Assembly: GCA_008330645.1 (NCBI GenBank) | Contig: VLTN01000007.1 | Location: 124,001-188,000 of the forward strand | Length of the DNA stretch: 64,000 bases | Source of the DNA: Cafeteria roenbergensis | Lineage: Eukaryota; Sar; Bigyra; Bicosoecida; Cafeteriaceae | Direction: 5' to 3' | Shown here: piece after piece, positions 22,468-31,447 of the stretch | Position numbering within the stretch: the first letter of the stretch is position 1 | Layout of the letters: every line of letters begins with the position of its first letter | Position numbers and translations under genes: made by a program | The notes under the pieces: generated by a model | The model's database searches: none | What the model saw: only the letters and a program-made list of their open reading frames with translations | What the model was told of the DNA's origin: nothing

Positions 22468-23207
22468 TGCGCGCGCCCGGGAAGGGGCATGGGGTGCGGG
22501 GGTGGGAGCTGGCAACGGAGGCTGCCGCGCACGACGGCGGAGTCTCGCTGTGCGCCTCGCTGTGCGCGAAGAGTCCCAGATTTCCTCCCCCGGTCCCGTT
22601 CCGCCTCGGCCAGCCCTGCAGCGAGTCCTCGCGCTCCCACGCTGCGCGGCGTCGGGCCGCACGATCGGATGCCCTGGTGGGGGCGCCTGCGTGGCTCAGG
22701 GAAGCCCCCCACCACGCGACGCTGCAACGACGGGCGAGGCCACAAGCTGCCATCCCATGCGCGCCCCGCGCAGATGTTCCACGAGGCCTCCTCTTGGGCG
22801 AACGGGCGCGCGACGCCAAGGCGCAAGCGCGACGCCAAGAAAGTCCGCCAAAGCCAAGCAATGTGGCGGCGAGGCGGCGCTGTGTGTTGCGTGTGTGTGT
22901 TTTTCTTGCACGCCAGCCGTGCGCAGCTGTCCCGCTCCCCCCCCCCCCGCCTCTCTCCAACTGCTTTGCGGCGCTGCCGCGTGGGCCTTGTGTGCGCGCT
23001 GGGTACTCTGTGGTGCGCCTGTGCAAACCCTGAGGGCAGTCGCAGATGCTTGGCGGCCGCGGCGCGTCAGCCAACCACGCGACTTCAACAATGCGACCTG
23101 GCCGAGCACAACATCTGCCCGCAATGGGCGCGGGGCCGGCCCAGGCTGCCAGCGCGGTGTCGCTTGATACAGAAGGAGCACAAAGTTTCCCAGCACCGCG
23201 CAGGGAG
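22468..23207. other. convergent intergenic region
   Basis: This 740-bp gap lies between the stops of UPF1 (+) and the copper transporter (-). It has a GT-rich patch (about 22884-22905), a C run of 12 (22937-22948) and otherwise ordinary GC-rich sequence. I see no conserved reading frame, tRNA or repeat family. It probably holds both 3' UTRs. Confidence 0.5.
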
Positions 23208-23750
23208 CTAGTGGCAGGCCGCCATCTGGCCGTCGCTGGCGGCGAACCACTTGTGGCAGCCGCACATGCTGAGGGCAGGGTCGAACGCAACGACGCCGAG
23301 CGCCTCGCCGGCGCAAATGCCGAGGAAGAGGCCGCCGTTGTAGGTCATTGTGACCAGCATGTTCAGGAAGGCGGCGGAGACGGCGAGGAAGGAGAGGAAG
23401 CCGTCGATGCACGCGACAGCGAGCGGGGACTTGGCGACCCAGTCAAATGACCCGGCAGCTGCGCCCTCCTTGTAAAAGCCGGGCTCCGCATGCGCAACGC
23501 CTGCGCACGCGCCCGAAGAGCAGCCGGGTCCGGAGCTGTCGTGGCCCATTCCCGCGAGGGGCTTGCCTTGCTTGGACACCCAGCTGCGGAAGTTGCGCCG
23601 CAGGGCGACGACCAGCTGCCTGGCCATGCCCATGAGGATGACGGCGAAGATGGACCAGCCGTACTGGCTGCAGTCTGTCGTGGTCCAGTTCTCGAACAGG
23701 ATGGTGGCCTCGCAGGACTGGTAGAACCACATCTGCATCATCATCATCAT
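23208..23750 (-). CDS. CTR-family copper transporter
   Basis: CTR proteins form trimeric channels that take up Cu(I). From the ATG at 23750 the product has 180 residues, typical of the family. It begins with a Met cluster (MMMMMQMWF), as expected for copper capture, followed by LFENW, the conserved block before helix 1. Helix 1 contains WSIFAVILMGM. A Cys/Gly-rich cytosolic loop follows. Helices 2 and 3 contain LNMLVTMTYNG and GICAGEALG, which match the MxxxM and GxxxG signatures. The chain ends in Cys-His, the usual metal-handoff tail. The frame is open upstream to another ATG at 23987 (259 residues), but the added part is Pro/Arg-rich and lacks family features, and the ATG at 23750 has good context. 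Confidence 0.88.
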   Translation of the reverse strand: MMMMMQMWFYQSCEATILFENWTTTDCSQYGWSIFAVILMGMARQLVVALRRNFRSWVSKQGKPLAGMGHDSSGPGCSSGACAGVAHAEPGFYKEGAAAGSFDWVAKSPLAVACIDGFLSFLAVSAAFLNMLVTMTYNGGLFLGICAGEALGVVAFDPALSMCGCHKWFAASDGQMAACH

Positions 23751-24221
23751 GGCTGCCGGTGGCTGCGGGCTCGCGACGCGCGGGGAGGAGTGCGCGCTGG
23801 GCGGCACTGCGCGGTTCGGCTGCGACTGCAGAGCTGCAACCTGCCTCGAAGCTCCGCCGGGGCGCGCCGCCGCCATGTGCCGTCTCGGGCAACCTCGCGG
23901 GCGGATCCTGGTCCTGCGTGGTCCCAGGGGGGGCGGGCCCGCAGGAGCGGGCCCTGGGCGCGCGCCGAGGCTGGTTTTGGACGGCATGGTCTGACGCTTC
24001 CGCCCATCGCCACCGAGTCAGCTGGCAGCGGCGGGACGAAAAAAGCGAAGATTGCTGTCAGCTGCGCGCGGCAGCATGCCCGGAGGCGCGCGGGCGCGCT
24101 GCGGCAAGGTTGGGGGAGGGGGGCACCGGCTGCCAGGCGCGGTGTTTTTTCACACGCACACATGCACAAAACTTGCGTGCGTGCGCGGACTGCCGAGCTT
24201 GCGAAGGAGTCAGCAACCCAT
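23751..24221. other. intergenic, copper transporter upstream region
   Basis: This 471-bp gap contains the presumed CTR promoter and the 3' flank of the GTPase gene, both minus strand. A short run of T followed by CACACG-type sequence lies near 24144-24170. Nothing else is recognisable. Confidence 0.45.
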
Positions 24222-25565
24222 TCAGCGCCGGCTCGTGGACTTGATTGCCTCGCGCAGCATGCTCTGGCGCTCGTCCTCGCTCGCACGCGCCCCCCTCTTA
24301 AGCAAGTCCACGGGGAGCTCAATCGGGAGGCCGGCGGCGGGCGGCGCGTGCGCGCCCTGGCCCTCCACGGCGGCTTCAGCGGCGAGGCGCTTCGCCGATT
24401 CGGCCATTCGGCGCATCGCACTCTTACGAGAGCGCGTTGGAAGGGGCCCCAGACCCGCGGAGCCAGCCAGAAGCGTTCGGAGTTCATTCACCCCCTCTCC
24501 TGTCCGGGCGGAAACGAAGCAAAAGACCGGCAGGGGGCCGTTTCGGCGCAGTCCCAGGCTTGTCTCGATTGCCGACGATATCGCCGCCCGCTCGGCGGGG
24601 GAGACCGTGTCACACTTGGTGAACACGACCATCCACGGAACTTGAGAGTCCTCCAGCATGGCCGCGACCTCGCAGTCCTCGGGCGCCATTGAAACGAATG
24701 GGAGGTCGCCTTCCGCTGCGGCGCCGCCATCGCCTCGTCCGCCGCTGGCCTCCGCCCCGGCCGGCGCTGGCGGCGCTGCTGCAAAGCTTGCCGCAAGATC
24801 AGCGGCCATAGCCGCCCGTTCCGCCTCGTTGCGGCCGTATTTGCTCGCGCCAGTCGCCGACGCCCTTCCCTTGCCAGGCGAGCTTGCGGCCGCGCCTGCA
24901 GCAGCAGCCCCACGCCGCATGCCCTCCATTGCCGCAGCCACCCCTTGCGGGAGCGCGAGCCTCGAGTCCACAAGTAGCACCGCCCTCCGCAGCACGTCCC
25001 GGGGCCGCCCCTGCAGGTACTCGGCGATGGTGGCCACCCACTCCTCCTGGCGCTCCTGCGACCGCTTCGCGAACCCGTAGCCAGGCATGTCCACGAACAC
25101 AGCCGGCGGCTGGTGGGCCTTTCCCAGCCCGTAGAACAGCACCTGGCCCGTGCGCCCGGGAGTGCGCGACGTGGGCGCGAGGCCGGGTCGCTGCAGCAGC
25201 TGGTTCAGCAGCGAGCTCTTCCCCACATTGGACCGCCCCACCAGCGCAATCTCGTGACGCATGGGCAGGTCCTCGTCGTCCGGCCCAACCTGCTCGGCGT
25301 ACGAGCCCAGGAGGCGCACATCTTGCCGAAGAAGCGCCTCGAGCGCGTCGATGTCCGCCCGCTCCGTGAGTGGGGCCTGGGTCGCGCCGAACACGGGAAA
25401 TACCACCTGATCTCGCTTTCGTCCCTTCGTGGCGGCCTTGGGACGGCTCTGGGGGCGCTGGCGCTTCGCGGCATGGCCCTTGGAAGCAACAGCAAGGCCG
25501 CGCGCCCCCGCTGCCAGGCTGCGAGCAAGAGTCGCGCGCCCGCAGGACAGCATGGCTGCAAGCAT
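24222..25565 (-). CDS. EngB/YihA-family GTPase, probably mitochondrial (GTPBP8-like)
   Basis: The 447-residue product from the ATG at 25565 starts with an Arg/Ala-rich, acid-poor presequence (MLAAMLSCGRATLARSL), which suggests mitochondrial import. The G domain follows: GRSNVGKSS (G1), TSRTPGRT (switch I), VDMPGYGFAKR (G3), FTKCD (G4) and SARTGEG (G5). EngB proteins help assemble the large ribosomal subunit, and GTPBP8 does so in mitochondria. Compared with bacterial EngB (about 200 residues), this protein has an Ala/Gly-rich insert of about 90 residues between G3 and G4 and a C-terminal extension. The codon at 25574 would add three residues but is GTG, so ATG was preferred. Confidence 0.9.
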   Translation of the reverse strand: MLAAMLSCGRATLARSLAAGARGLAVASKGHAAKRQRPQSRPKAATKGRKRDQVVFPVFGATQAPLTERADIDALEALLRQDVRLLGSYAEQVGPDDEDLPMRHEIALVGRSNVGKSSLLNQLLQRPGLAPTSRTPGRTGQVLFYGLGKAHQPPAVFVDMPGYGFAKRSQERQEEWVATIAEYLQGRPRDVLRRAVLLVDSRLALPQGVAAAMEGMRRGAAAAGAAASSPGKGRASATGASKYGRNEAERAAMAADLAASFAAAPPAPAGAEASGGRGDGGAAAEGDLPFVSMAPEDCEVAAMLEDSQVPWMVVFTKCDTVSPAERAAISSAIETSLGLRRNGPLPVFCFVSARTGEGVNELRTLLAGSAGLGPLPTRSRKSAMRRMAESAKRLAAEAAVEGQGAHAPPAAGLPIELPVDLLKRGARASEDERQSMLREAIKSTSRR

Positions 25566-26077
25566 GGCACGCACGCACAGCAGGCGGTCCGGCCGCGCAG
25601 CCCCTTGCCTGGCTCGAAGGTTGGGGAACCGCTGTCGGTGAGCGTGCTAGTGTGTCCCAGCAGCCTCACTCGAGCAATTGCACTTGGCGCTCTGCTTCCC
25701 GTGCAAGGCGCGCCGCTGTGCGCTGGCTGGGCCCGGGCCGTTGGCGAGGGCTCAAGTTCGACGCCCGGTTCAGGTCACAGTCGCAAGCGCCACGGAGGTC
25801 GACGGCGAAACGCACAATACCACGCGCGCTTGCGGCAGCACGGGGCGAGCACACTCAATTCGCGGTTTGTTGATACGCACAACACGCAAGGGAAGCCATC
25901 CAGGACAGGGCGCCGCTCAGCCCACAAGGCAGCCGAGTCCGAGGCGCACTTGGGTGCGTCTGGCACGCGATCTCCGTCGCGCCCGGCAAGCGCAAGGTTC
26001 CGACGTTGGTTTGCGAACGCTGGCCGAGCTCTGCGGCGCGGAAGCACGCCGCGAAGCCCTCGCTTGGCTCAGGCGGA
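25566..26077. other. intergenic between GTPase and CIPK-like kinase
   Basis: This 512-bp gap lies between two minus-strand genes. It should hold the EngB promoter and the kinase 3' UTR. The overlapping short frames on both strands show no family features. I see no RNA gene or repeat. Confidence 0.45.
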
Positions 26078-28248
26078 CTAGGAAGGCGCGGCGCCCTTGA
26101 CCCCCACCTTGGCAAGCTCGGCCCGGAACCGAACGAACAGGTCGGCGAACGCGAGCAGGTCGCCGCGACCGCGCTGCAGCTCAACGAGCGTGAGCAGGTC
26201 TGAGAGCGGCGTGACCACGATGCGGAGCGAGACCGCGCCGTGTCGGGTGACCACCTCGCCGCTGACGGCAGACTCCTCGTCCGAGGCGGCTGCGCCGAGC
26301 CGCGCAAACGCCTTGCTTGCGGCCGCAATGATGTCCGGCAGGGGCGTCTCTGAGAGGAACTGCGGCTGCGCGAGCTGCAAGCCAGCGTCCACGGTCTTGA
26401 GCAGCCGGTTCAGCGCGAGTCCCCCGAACATGTTCACCACGTCGAAGGCGGTGGCGCTGGAACTGCCGCCGTCCTCGTCCTCGCCGTCGTCCAGCGCGCC
26501 CTCCTTCACAGCGCCCTCCATGTCCGCCTTGCTCACCCCAGCGCCGCTCCCGGGTGCTGGCCGGGCAGCGCTTGACGCGCCTGCGGCCGCGGCCGCGGCC
26601 GTCGTCGCTGCCGGCTTGCGCACGGCGGAGGCCGCGGCGGAGGCGCCGGCTGCCGCGGCAGCGCCAGCGCCAGCGGCTGCCCCGGCGCCCGACCTGGACC
26701 CCGCAGCGGCGCCCTCCTCCTCCGTCCTCGGCGTGGCGGCCGGCGCGGTGCGCAGGCGCATGGGCCGGTAGCCGTCGGCGCCCACGAACCAGGGGTGGGC
26801 CATGATCTGCTCCACCGTGTACCGGCGGGACACGTCCACCACGATGATGCGCGAGATGAGGTCGCGCGCCTCCCCAGTGATCCAGGGCGGGAAGTCGTAC
26901 GTCCCGCGCTGGATGACCGCGAAGAGCTGCGACAGCGTCTGCTCGTCGAACGGGAGGAACCCAGCCATCATCACGTACAGGATCACGCCGCAGGACCACA
27001 CGTCGGCCATGGAGCCGTCGTAGCCGGTCTCGGCAAGGACTTCGGGCGCGACGTAGTTGGGCGTGCCGCAAGTTGTGTGCAGCAGCGACTTTCGGCCTTC
27101 CCCTTCATCGCCGCCGTACACGGCCGAGAGCCCAAAGTCCGAGATCTTGAGCGTGCCCCGCGAGTCAAGGAGCAGGTTTTCCGGCTTCAGGTCGCGGTGG
27201 GCCACGCCCATGGAGTGGCAGTAGCGAATGCCCTCGATCAACTGCCGAAAGAAGAAGCGCGCCTGCGCCTCAGTGAAGCGCTGAGACTCCAGAATCTTCT
27301 GGAACAGCTCCCCGCCCGTGATGAGCTCCAGCACGATGAAGATCTTGGAGCGCGACGCCAGCACCTCGTACAGCTTGACCACGTTGGGGTGGCGAACCAT
27401 CTTCATGATGGAGATCTCCTTCTTCATCTGCGCGCCCATGTTTTGGCGCTTGATCTTTTCCTTGTCGATGATCTTGATGGCGACCTTCTGGTTCGTGGTG
27501 GTGTCGCGCGCCCACTTCACCCTGCGCGGCGCGGACGGGTCGGGGCGCGGGGGCGGGCGAGGAGCGGCTTGGAAGCGGGCGGGCGGCGCTTCTGCAGGGC
27601 AACCGCGCGGATCGGCAGTCGCTCTGCTGCGCGCCCGCGGGCCGCGCTCGCTGCGGCCGCGCGGCGCCGCCGCGGGCGGGCCGGTTCGGGACGCGACGGC
27701 GCGACCCGAGTCGCCCGGCAGCCGCCGCAGCAGCGGCGGGAGGCAGGGGAGGGGGGCGCCGGCTGCCCTTGTGGCAGCGGGCTCGACGAGGCGCAACGCC
27801 TTGCAGAAACGGCCCGGCCTTTGCTCACTTGGCAAATGTCCCTTCGCCGAGGGTCTTCCCGACCTCGTACCTGCGGGCGCGCAACAGCGGCAGCCGAACA
27901 GTCGCACTCGGGTGGCACGCCGGCGCTGTGAGGCAGGGGGCTGACGTGGGCTGTGGAGGGGATGGGGGGAGGGAGGGAATGCCGGGCAGCCAGGCTGTTC
28001 AACGGGGCGGCCCGGAAGAGGTCGCCCGGCGGCCAGGCCCCGCAGGCGCGCCTGCCTCACTTTCCCACCTGCGGGGAGGGCGGGGCGAGGAATCGCACAT
28101 CTGGAGGTCGCGGGCGCCCGGCAAGCGGGAAGCGCAGGAGCCGGCCGCCGCGCAGGGGCGCATTGGACGGGGCCGGGTGCGCTCGCTGAGCAACAGGGCG
28201 GCGGCCTCGGGCGGCCGGCGGGCGGCCTGCACTCACATTGCGGGGCAT
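26078..28248 (-). CDS. CIPK/SnRK3-like Ser/Thr kinase with NAF-type tail
   Basis: Four exons give 501 residues: 28237-28248, an 8-nt microexon 28061-28068, 27829-27870 and 26078-27521. The first three rebuild the missing kinase start: MPRN, VGK, YEVGKTLGEGTFAK, then VKWARDTT. Kinase landmarks are the Gly loop GEGTFAKV, VAIKII (Lys), HRDLKPEN, DFGLS and CGTPNYVAPEV, with a threonine activation-loop site. After a long Ala-rich linker, TAFDVVNMFGGLALNRLL (about 380) resembles the NAF motif that binds calcineurin-B-like Ca2+ sensors, and the last 100 residues match the phosphatase-interaction/KA1-like part of CIPKs. Plain SNF1/AMPK alpha is the alternative. No CBL sensor is in the window. Phases are 0, 2 and 2; introns are 168, 190 and 307 bp. 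Confidence 0.86.
28061..28068 (-). other. 8-nucleotide microexon of the CIPK-like gene
   Basis: Eight bases read GTGGGAAA on the minus strand. They are preceded by CCCCGCAG and followed by GTGAGG, the acceptor and donor forms used throughout this window. They enter in phase 0 and leave in phase 2, supplying Val, Gly and two bases of Lys. Joined to the neighbouring exons they give VGKYEVGKTLGEG, the normal opening of CIPK kinase domains. Confidence 0.78.
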
Positions 28249-28571
28249 GTCCCCCAAGCCTACGGGTCGGTGCGCTTCTTGGCTGCCGACCGAAAAGCCG
28301 CCAGCTGCTGGGAGCGCTCCGCAGGCGCCGGGTGCGCCCCTGGCCCGTGCCGGAGGCGCAAGTCGCGAGAGCTCTGCCCCTGGCCGCTTTGGCAGTTGTT
28401 GCGAAGCTGGGCTGCATGCGAGCGCGATGCGGCAGCCCAGGCGCGCGTGCAGGTGCTGGCAGGCTGGCTGGCTGACGCAGCAGCGTGGTTCGGGATTGTT
28501 GTTGTGCGAGGCCGATCCCATCGCCGCCCAATCAAGTCAGGTTGGCGAGGCAAGCATGTGATGGGGTTTGC
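28249..28571. other. intergenic between CIPK-like kinase and STN1
   Basis: This 323-bp gap holds the kinase promoter and the STN1 3' flank. The kinase start codon is followed only 12 bases later by its first intron, so regulatory sequence could also lie in introns 1-3. Nothing specific is recognisable. Confidence 0.45.
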
Positions 28572-30914
28572 TCACTCCACTGCCCTGAAGCGGGTGCCTT
28601 CCTCGTCCGCCGCCACGATCAGGGCCTCGCACTCCAGGCCCCGCAGCACAGCGAGCCACCTCCGTCGCGAAATGCGGCTCAGCGACTTGTGGAACATTCT
28701 GCCGGCCAGCGTCTGCACCGCCGCGCTCGACACGGCGCCGGCGCCCTGGCGGGCCTCCTGCTCAACCACGCGCAGCGCGGCCGCCCGCAGGAGGGCAATG
28801 GACGTCACAACCGTCACTGCCTGCACCGCGCCGGCAGCACCTGCCCCTGCTGCCCCCTCCACACGCTCGGCGGCAGCCTGAGCCTCGGTGGCAGCCTCGA
28901 GCCACGCCTCGCGGACCCTCGCCGCCCACCCGCCAGGCCCTTCCAGCACGCCGGCCACGGGCCTGAGAAGCGACACAGCGGCCGCCGCAGTGGGCGTGGA
29001 AAGCAGCACCCCCGCCTCCGTGAGCCTGCTCACGCACTCGGCGGCAGCGAGCTCGGCCGCAGCAGCGGCGGGCTCGGCGCCGCGCGGCAGCCCCGTACCG
29101 CGCACCAGCGCCCCGAACCATGCCAGCCCTGCCAGCCTTGCCGGCGTCACGAAGCAGCCGGCAGGAGCCGCCATCGAGACGGCGAGGCCGGAACGCGCCG
29201 GCGGCTCGCAAGCCTTGTCAAAGCTGCTGAGGCCGGCACCGGCCGCAGCGCTCAACGCTCCCCCTCCCGAAACGCCAGCGGAGCCGCTTCCCAGCACGCC
29301 AGCGCGGACCACGCAGCCCGCCTCCAGGGCTTCGCCCACCCACGCCGCGTCCGCTGCTCCCGCCATCGACGGCGCCTGCGCTGAGTCGACCTCGTCTCCC
29401 TCCTCTCCGTCCGCCGAGGCGGCGGCGGCCTCCCGCCCCTGCCAGGGAGCCACAAGGCCGGTGCGGTCCATCGAAGTGGGAACGCTATGAGGCGGCAGAG
29501 CCGAGTCCTGCCCGGCCACGGGAAGGAGCCACCTCACCACGGCAGCGCATGCGCTGTCAACAACCGCCAGCGACACGCGGGTCGGCTCCTCCACCGGCGC
29601 TCCCGGCCCTGCCGCCTCAGCGCGCGCGAGATGGCCCCTATCGCCCTCGCAGCCATCGCCTCGCAGCGACGCGCCCGAGGACGCCCTCTCCCGCAGCGCC
29701 GGCTGCGCCCCATCGGTCTCGGCGAGGTCCCAGCGGCGCCAAAAGGCCTGGGCGTCGGCAGTCATGACCACCGCGGGCACCACGTCGGTGACGGGGCGCG
29801 CGTACCACTGCCTGTGAAGCTCGTCCACCTCCTGCCAGTGCCGCGACAGCGCCTGCTCGCCGGCTTCAGAAGTGCCTGGCAGAGCCGGGTAGCCAGGAAG
29901 AGGGCGGCGCCACACGGGGCAAGGGCGCTGACGGGGCGCCATCGCGCTCAGGTCGGCCGCGGGCAGGGCACCCCCCTTGGCCAAGGACGCAGGCGCGCCA
30001 GCGCCCGCACCACTGCCAGCGCCCGCACCTGTGCCAGCGCCCGCACCACTGCCAGCGCCAGCACCACTGCCAGCGCCCGCACCACTGCCAGCGCCAGCAC
30101 CACTGCCAGCGCCCGCACCACTGCCAGCGCCAGCACCACTGCCAGCGCCCGCACCACTGCCAGCGCCAGCACCTGTGCCCGCGCCAGCGCCCCCGTCTGC
30201 ATCGACGGGAGGGTGTCCCCGTGCCGGCCTGGATGCCAGAAGCGTCACCAGCCGGGCCACTCCCCCGGCCACGAACGGGACCCCGTCCCCCTCCGGCCGG
30301 GCCGCGAGCGCCGCCCACGCCTTGGCGTCCCGCTGGCCCGGGAACGGGTGCTCGTCGCCCGCGGCGCCAAGCCCGCTCAGAGGCGGGCCCTGCATCGCAG
30401 CCCTGCCTGGGCCTCTGCCGGTGGGCGGCGCGCGAGGCGCCGAGTTCAACGCGCCGGCGACAGTTAGCGCCCTGGCTGCCCTGTCGCCGGACGGCCCGCC
30501 CCACCCGTGCACGCGGTCGGCAGTCAGAGTCCGGCGCAACCCGCCCCTGTCCACCTGGCGGATGCGGCCCGAGGCGCGCACCACGTCGCCCAGCTCGAGT
30601 CCGCGAACCACCAGCCGAGCGCTGCCATCGAACCCCCGCCGCCACACGGTAACCTCCACGGGCACGCCTGAACCGTCATCCAGTGACATGGTCACCGCGT
30701 CCTCCCGCTCGTCGAGAGCGGACAGGAAGCCGCAGACCTCGACCGACTGGACAGGCCGCCCGTACAGCAAAAACACGCCGGAGGGGCCAGCCTCCGGCAT
30801 CTGCAGCACGTGGGCACCGAGCACACGCACCGGAGTGCTGAACATGGGGTCCATGCCAAACTGCACGGGGATCAGCTGCGCGGGCGCAGCGACTGGGGGG
30901 AGCGTGTCCGCCAT
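28572..30914 (-). CDS. STN1: STN1-like telomere-capping OB-fold protein (CST complex)
   Basis: The frame from the ATG at 30914 (GCC before ATG) gives 780 residues. Residues 15-150 look like the STN1 N-terminal OB fold: FGMDPMFSTPVRVLG, GVFLLYGRPVQSVEVCGFL, then MSLDDGSGVPVEVTVW. The order matches animal STN1 (DPVF, PGVFLYNGHPI, VDDSTG, W). With CTC1 and TEN1, STN1 binds single-stranded telomeric DNA and helps C-strand fill-in. A repetitive GAGAGS segment (about residues 240-305) interrupts the chain. The C-terminal part is Ala-rich and helical and ends in a basic SRISRRRWL block that could be a winged-helix remnant. The protein is about twice the usual length, and another RPA2-type OB protein is possible. 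It is divergent to the MFS gene across 533 bp. Confidence 0.75.
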   Translation of the reverse strand: MADTLPPVAAPAQLIPVQFGMDPMFSTPVRVLGAHVLQMPEAGPSGVFLLYGRPVQSVEVCGFLSALDEREDAVTMSLDDGSGVPVEVTVWRRGFDGSARLVVRGLELGDVVRASGRIRQVDRGGLRRTLTADRVHGWGGPSGDRAARALTVAGALNSAPRAPPTGRGPGRAAMQGPPLSGLGAAGDEHPFPGQRDAKAWAALAARPEGDGVPFVAGGVARLVTLLASRPARGHPPVDADGGAGAGTGAGAGSGAGAGSGAGAGSGAGAGSGAGAGSGAGAGSGAGAGSGAGAGTGAGAGSGAGAGAPASLAKGGALPAADLSAMAPRQRPCPVWRRPLPGYPALPGTSEAGEQALSRHWQEVDELHRQWYARPVTDVVPAVVMTADAQAFWRRWDLAETDGAQPALRERASSGASLRGDGCEGDRGHLARAEAAGPGAPVEEPTRVSLAVVDSACAAVVRWLLPVAGQDSALPPHSVPTSMDRTGLVAPWQGREAAAASADGEEGDEVDSAQAPSMAGAADAAWVGEALEAGCVVRAGVLGSGSAGVSGGGALSAAAGAGLSSFDKACEPPARSGLAVSMAAPAGCFVTPARLAGLAWFGALVRGTGLPRGAEPAAAAAELAAAECVSRLTEAGVLLSTPTAAAAVSLLRPVAGVLEGPGGWAARVREAWLEAATEAQAAAERVEGAAGAGAAGAVQAVTVVTSIALLRAAALRVVEQEARQGAGAVSSAAVQTLAGRMFHKSLSRISRRRWLAVLRGLECEALIVAADEEGTRFRAVE
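29998..30188. repeat. 18-bp minisatellite in the STN1-like coding region
   Basis: About ten 18-bp units alternate between CCAGCGCCCGCACCACTG-like and CCAGCGCCAGCACCACTG-like forms, giving a partial 36-bp higher order. On the minus strand they encode the hexapeptide GAGAGS or GAGAGT, and the period keeps the frame open. Confidence 0.88.
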
Positions 30915-31447
30915 GGCTGGGGCGGCCCGGCGCCAGCGGGGCCCGTCGCTCCCCGCTCCCGCTGCTCCGGCCGACCGCCCAGCAGCAGGGCCCGGGGCGC
31001 GGCGCCTGCGACGGCAAGCGCCCAGGCCCGCCAGCCCGGCCCGCGGTGAGCCGCATCGGGGGAGGCGCGAATGCAGAGCCCCGTGCGGCGTCAGCGATTT
31101 TTGCCGCCGGCGTGGATCCCCTCCGACTCGTGCGCGTGCCGATGTCGGCACGGACGAATCGCCCCTCCGCAGCTGGCGGGATCGTGTCGGTCAGTCGCTT
31201 GTGGCGCTGGCGTCGGTGGTCCACAACACTTCCATGCTCACTGACGCGGCCCGCGCTCGTTCAACTTGGCGCGGCGAGCGGCAACTGCAGAGGCAGCCGG
31301 CCGCGGCAAGCAGCGCCGTTGCGACGGCACCGGCCTGGAGAGCGCGGCCCCGACACCGCCCCGAAGGAACACGAGAAGCACAAACAAGGCCGGGCTGGAC
31401 CAAACAACCGCCCCCTGCGCTGACCGCCGGCCTCCCGCGGACACGGC
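30915..31447. other. divergent promoter region
   Basis: This 533-bp gap separates the start codons of STN1 (-) and the MFS carrier (+) and should hold both promoters. No TATA box, operator-like repeat or RNA gene is visible. Confidence 0.5.
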
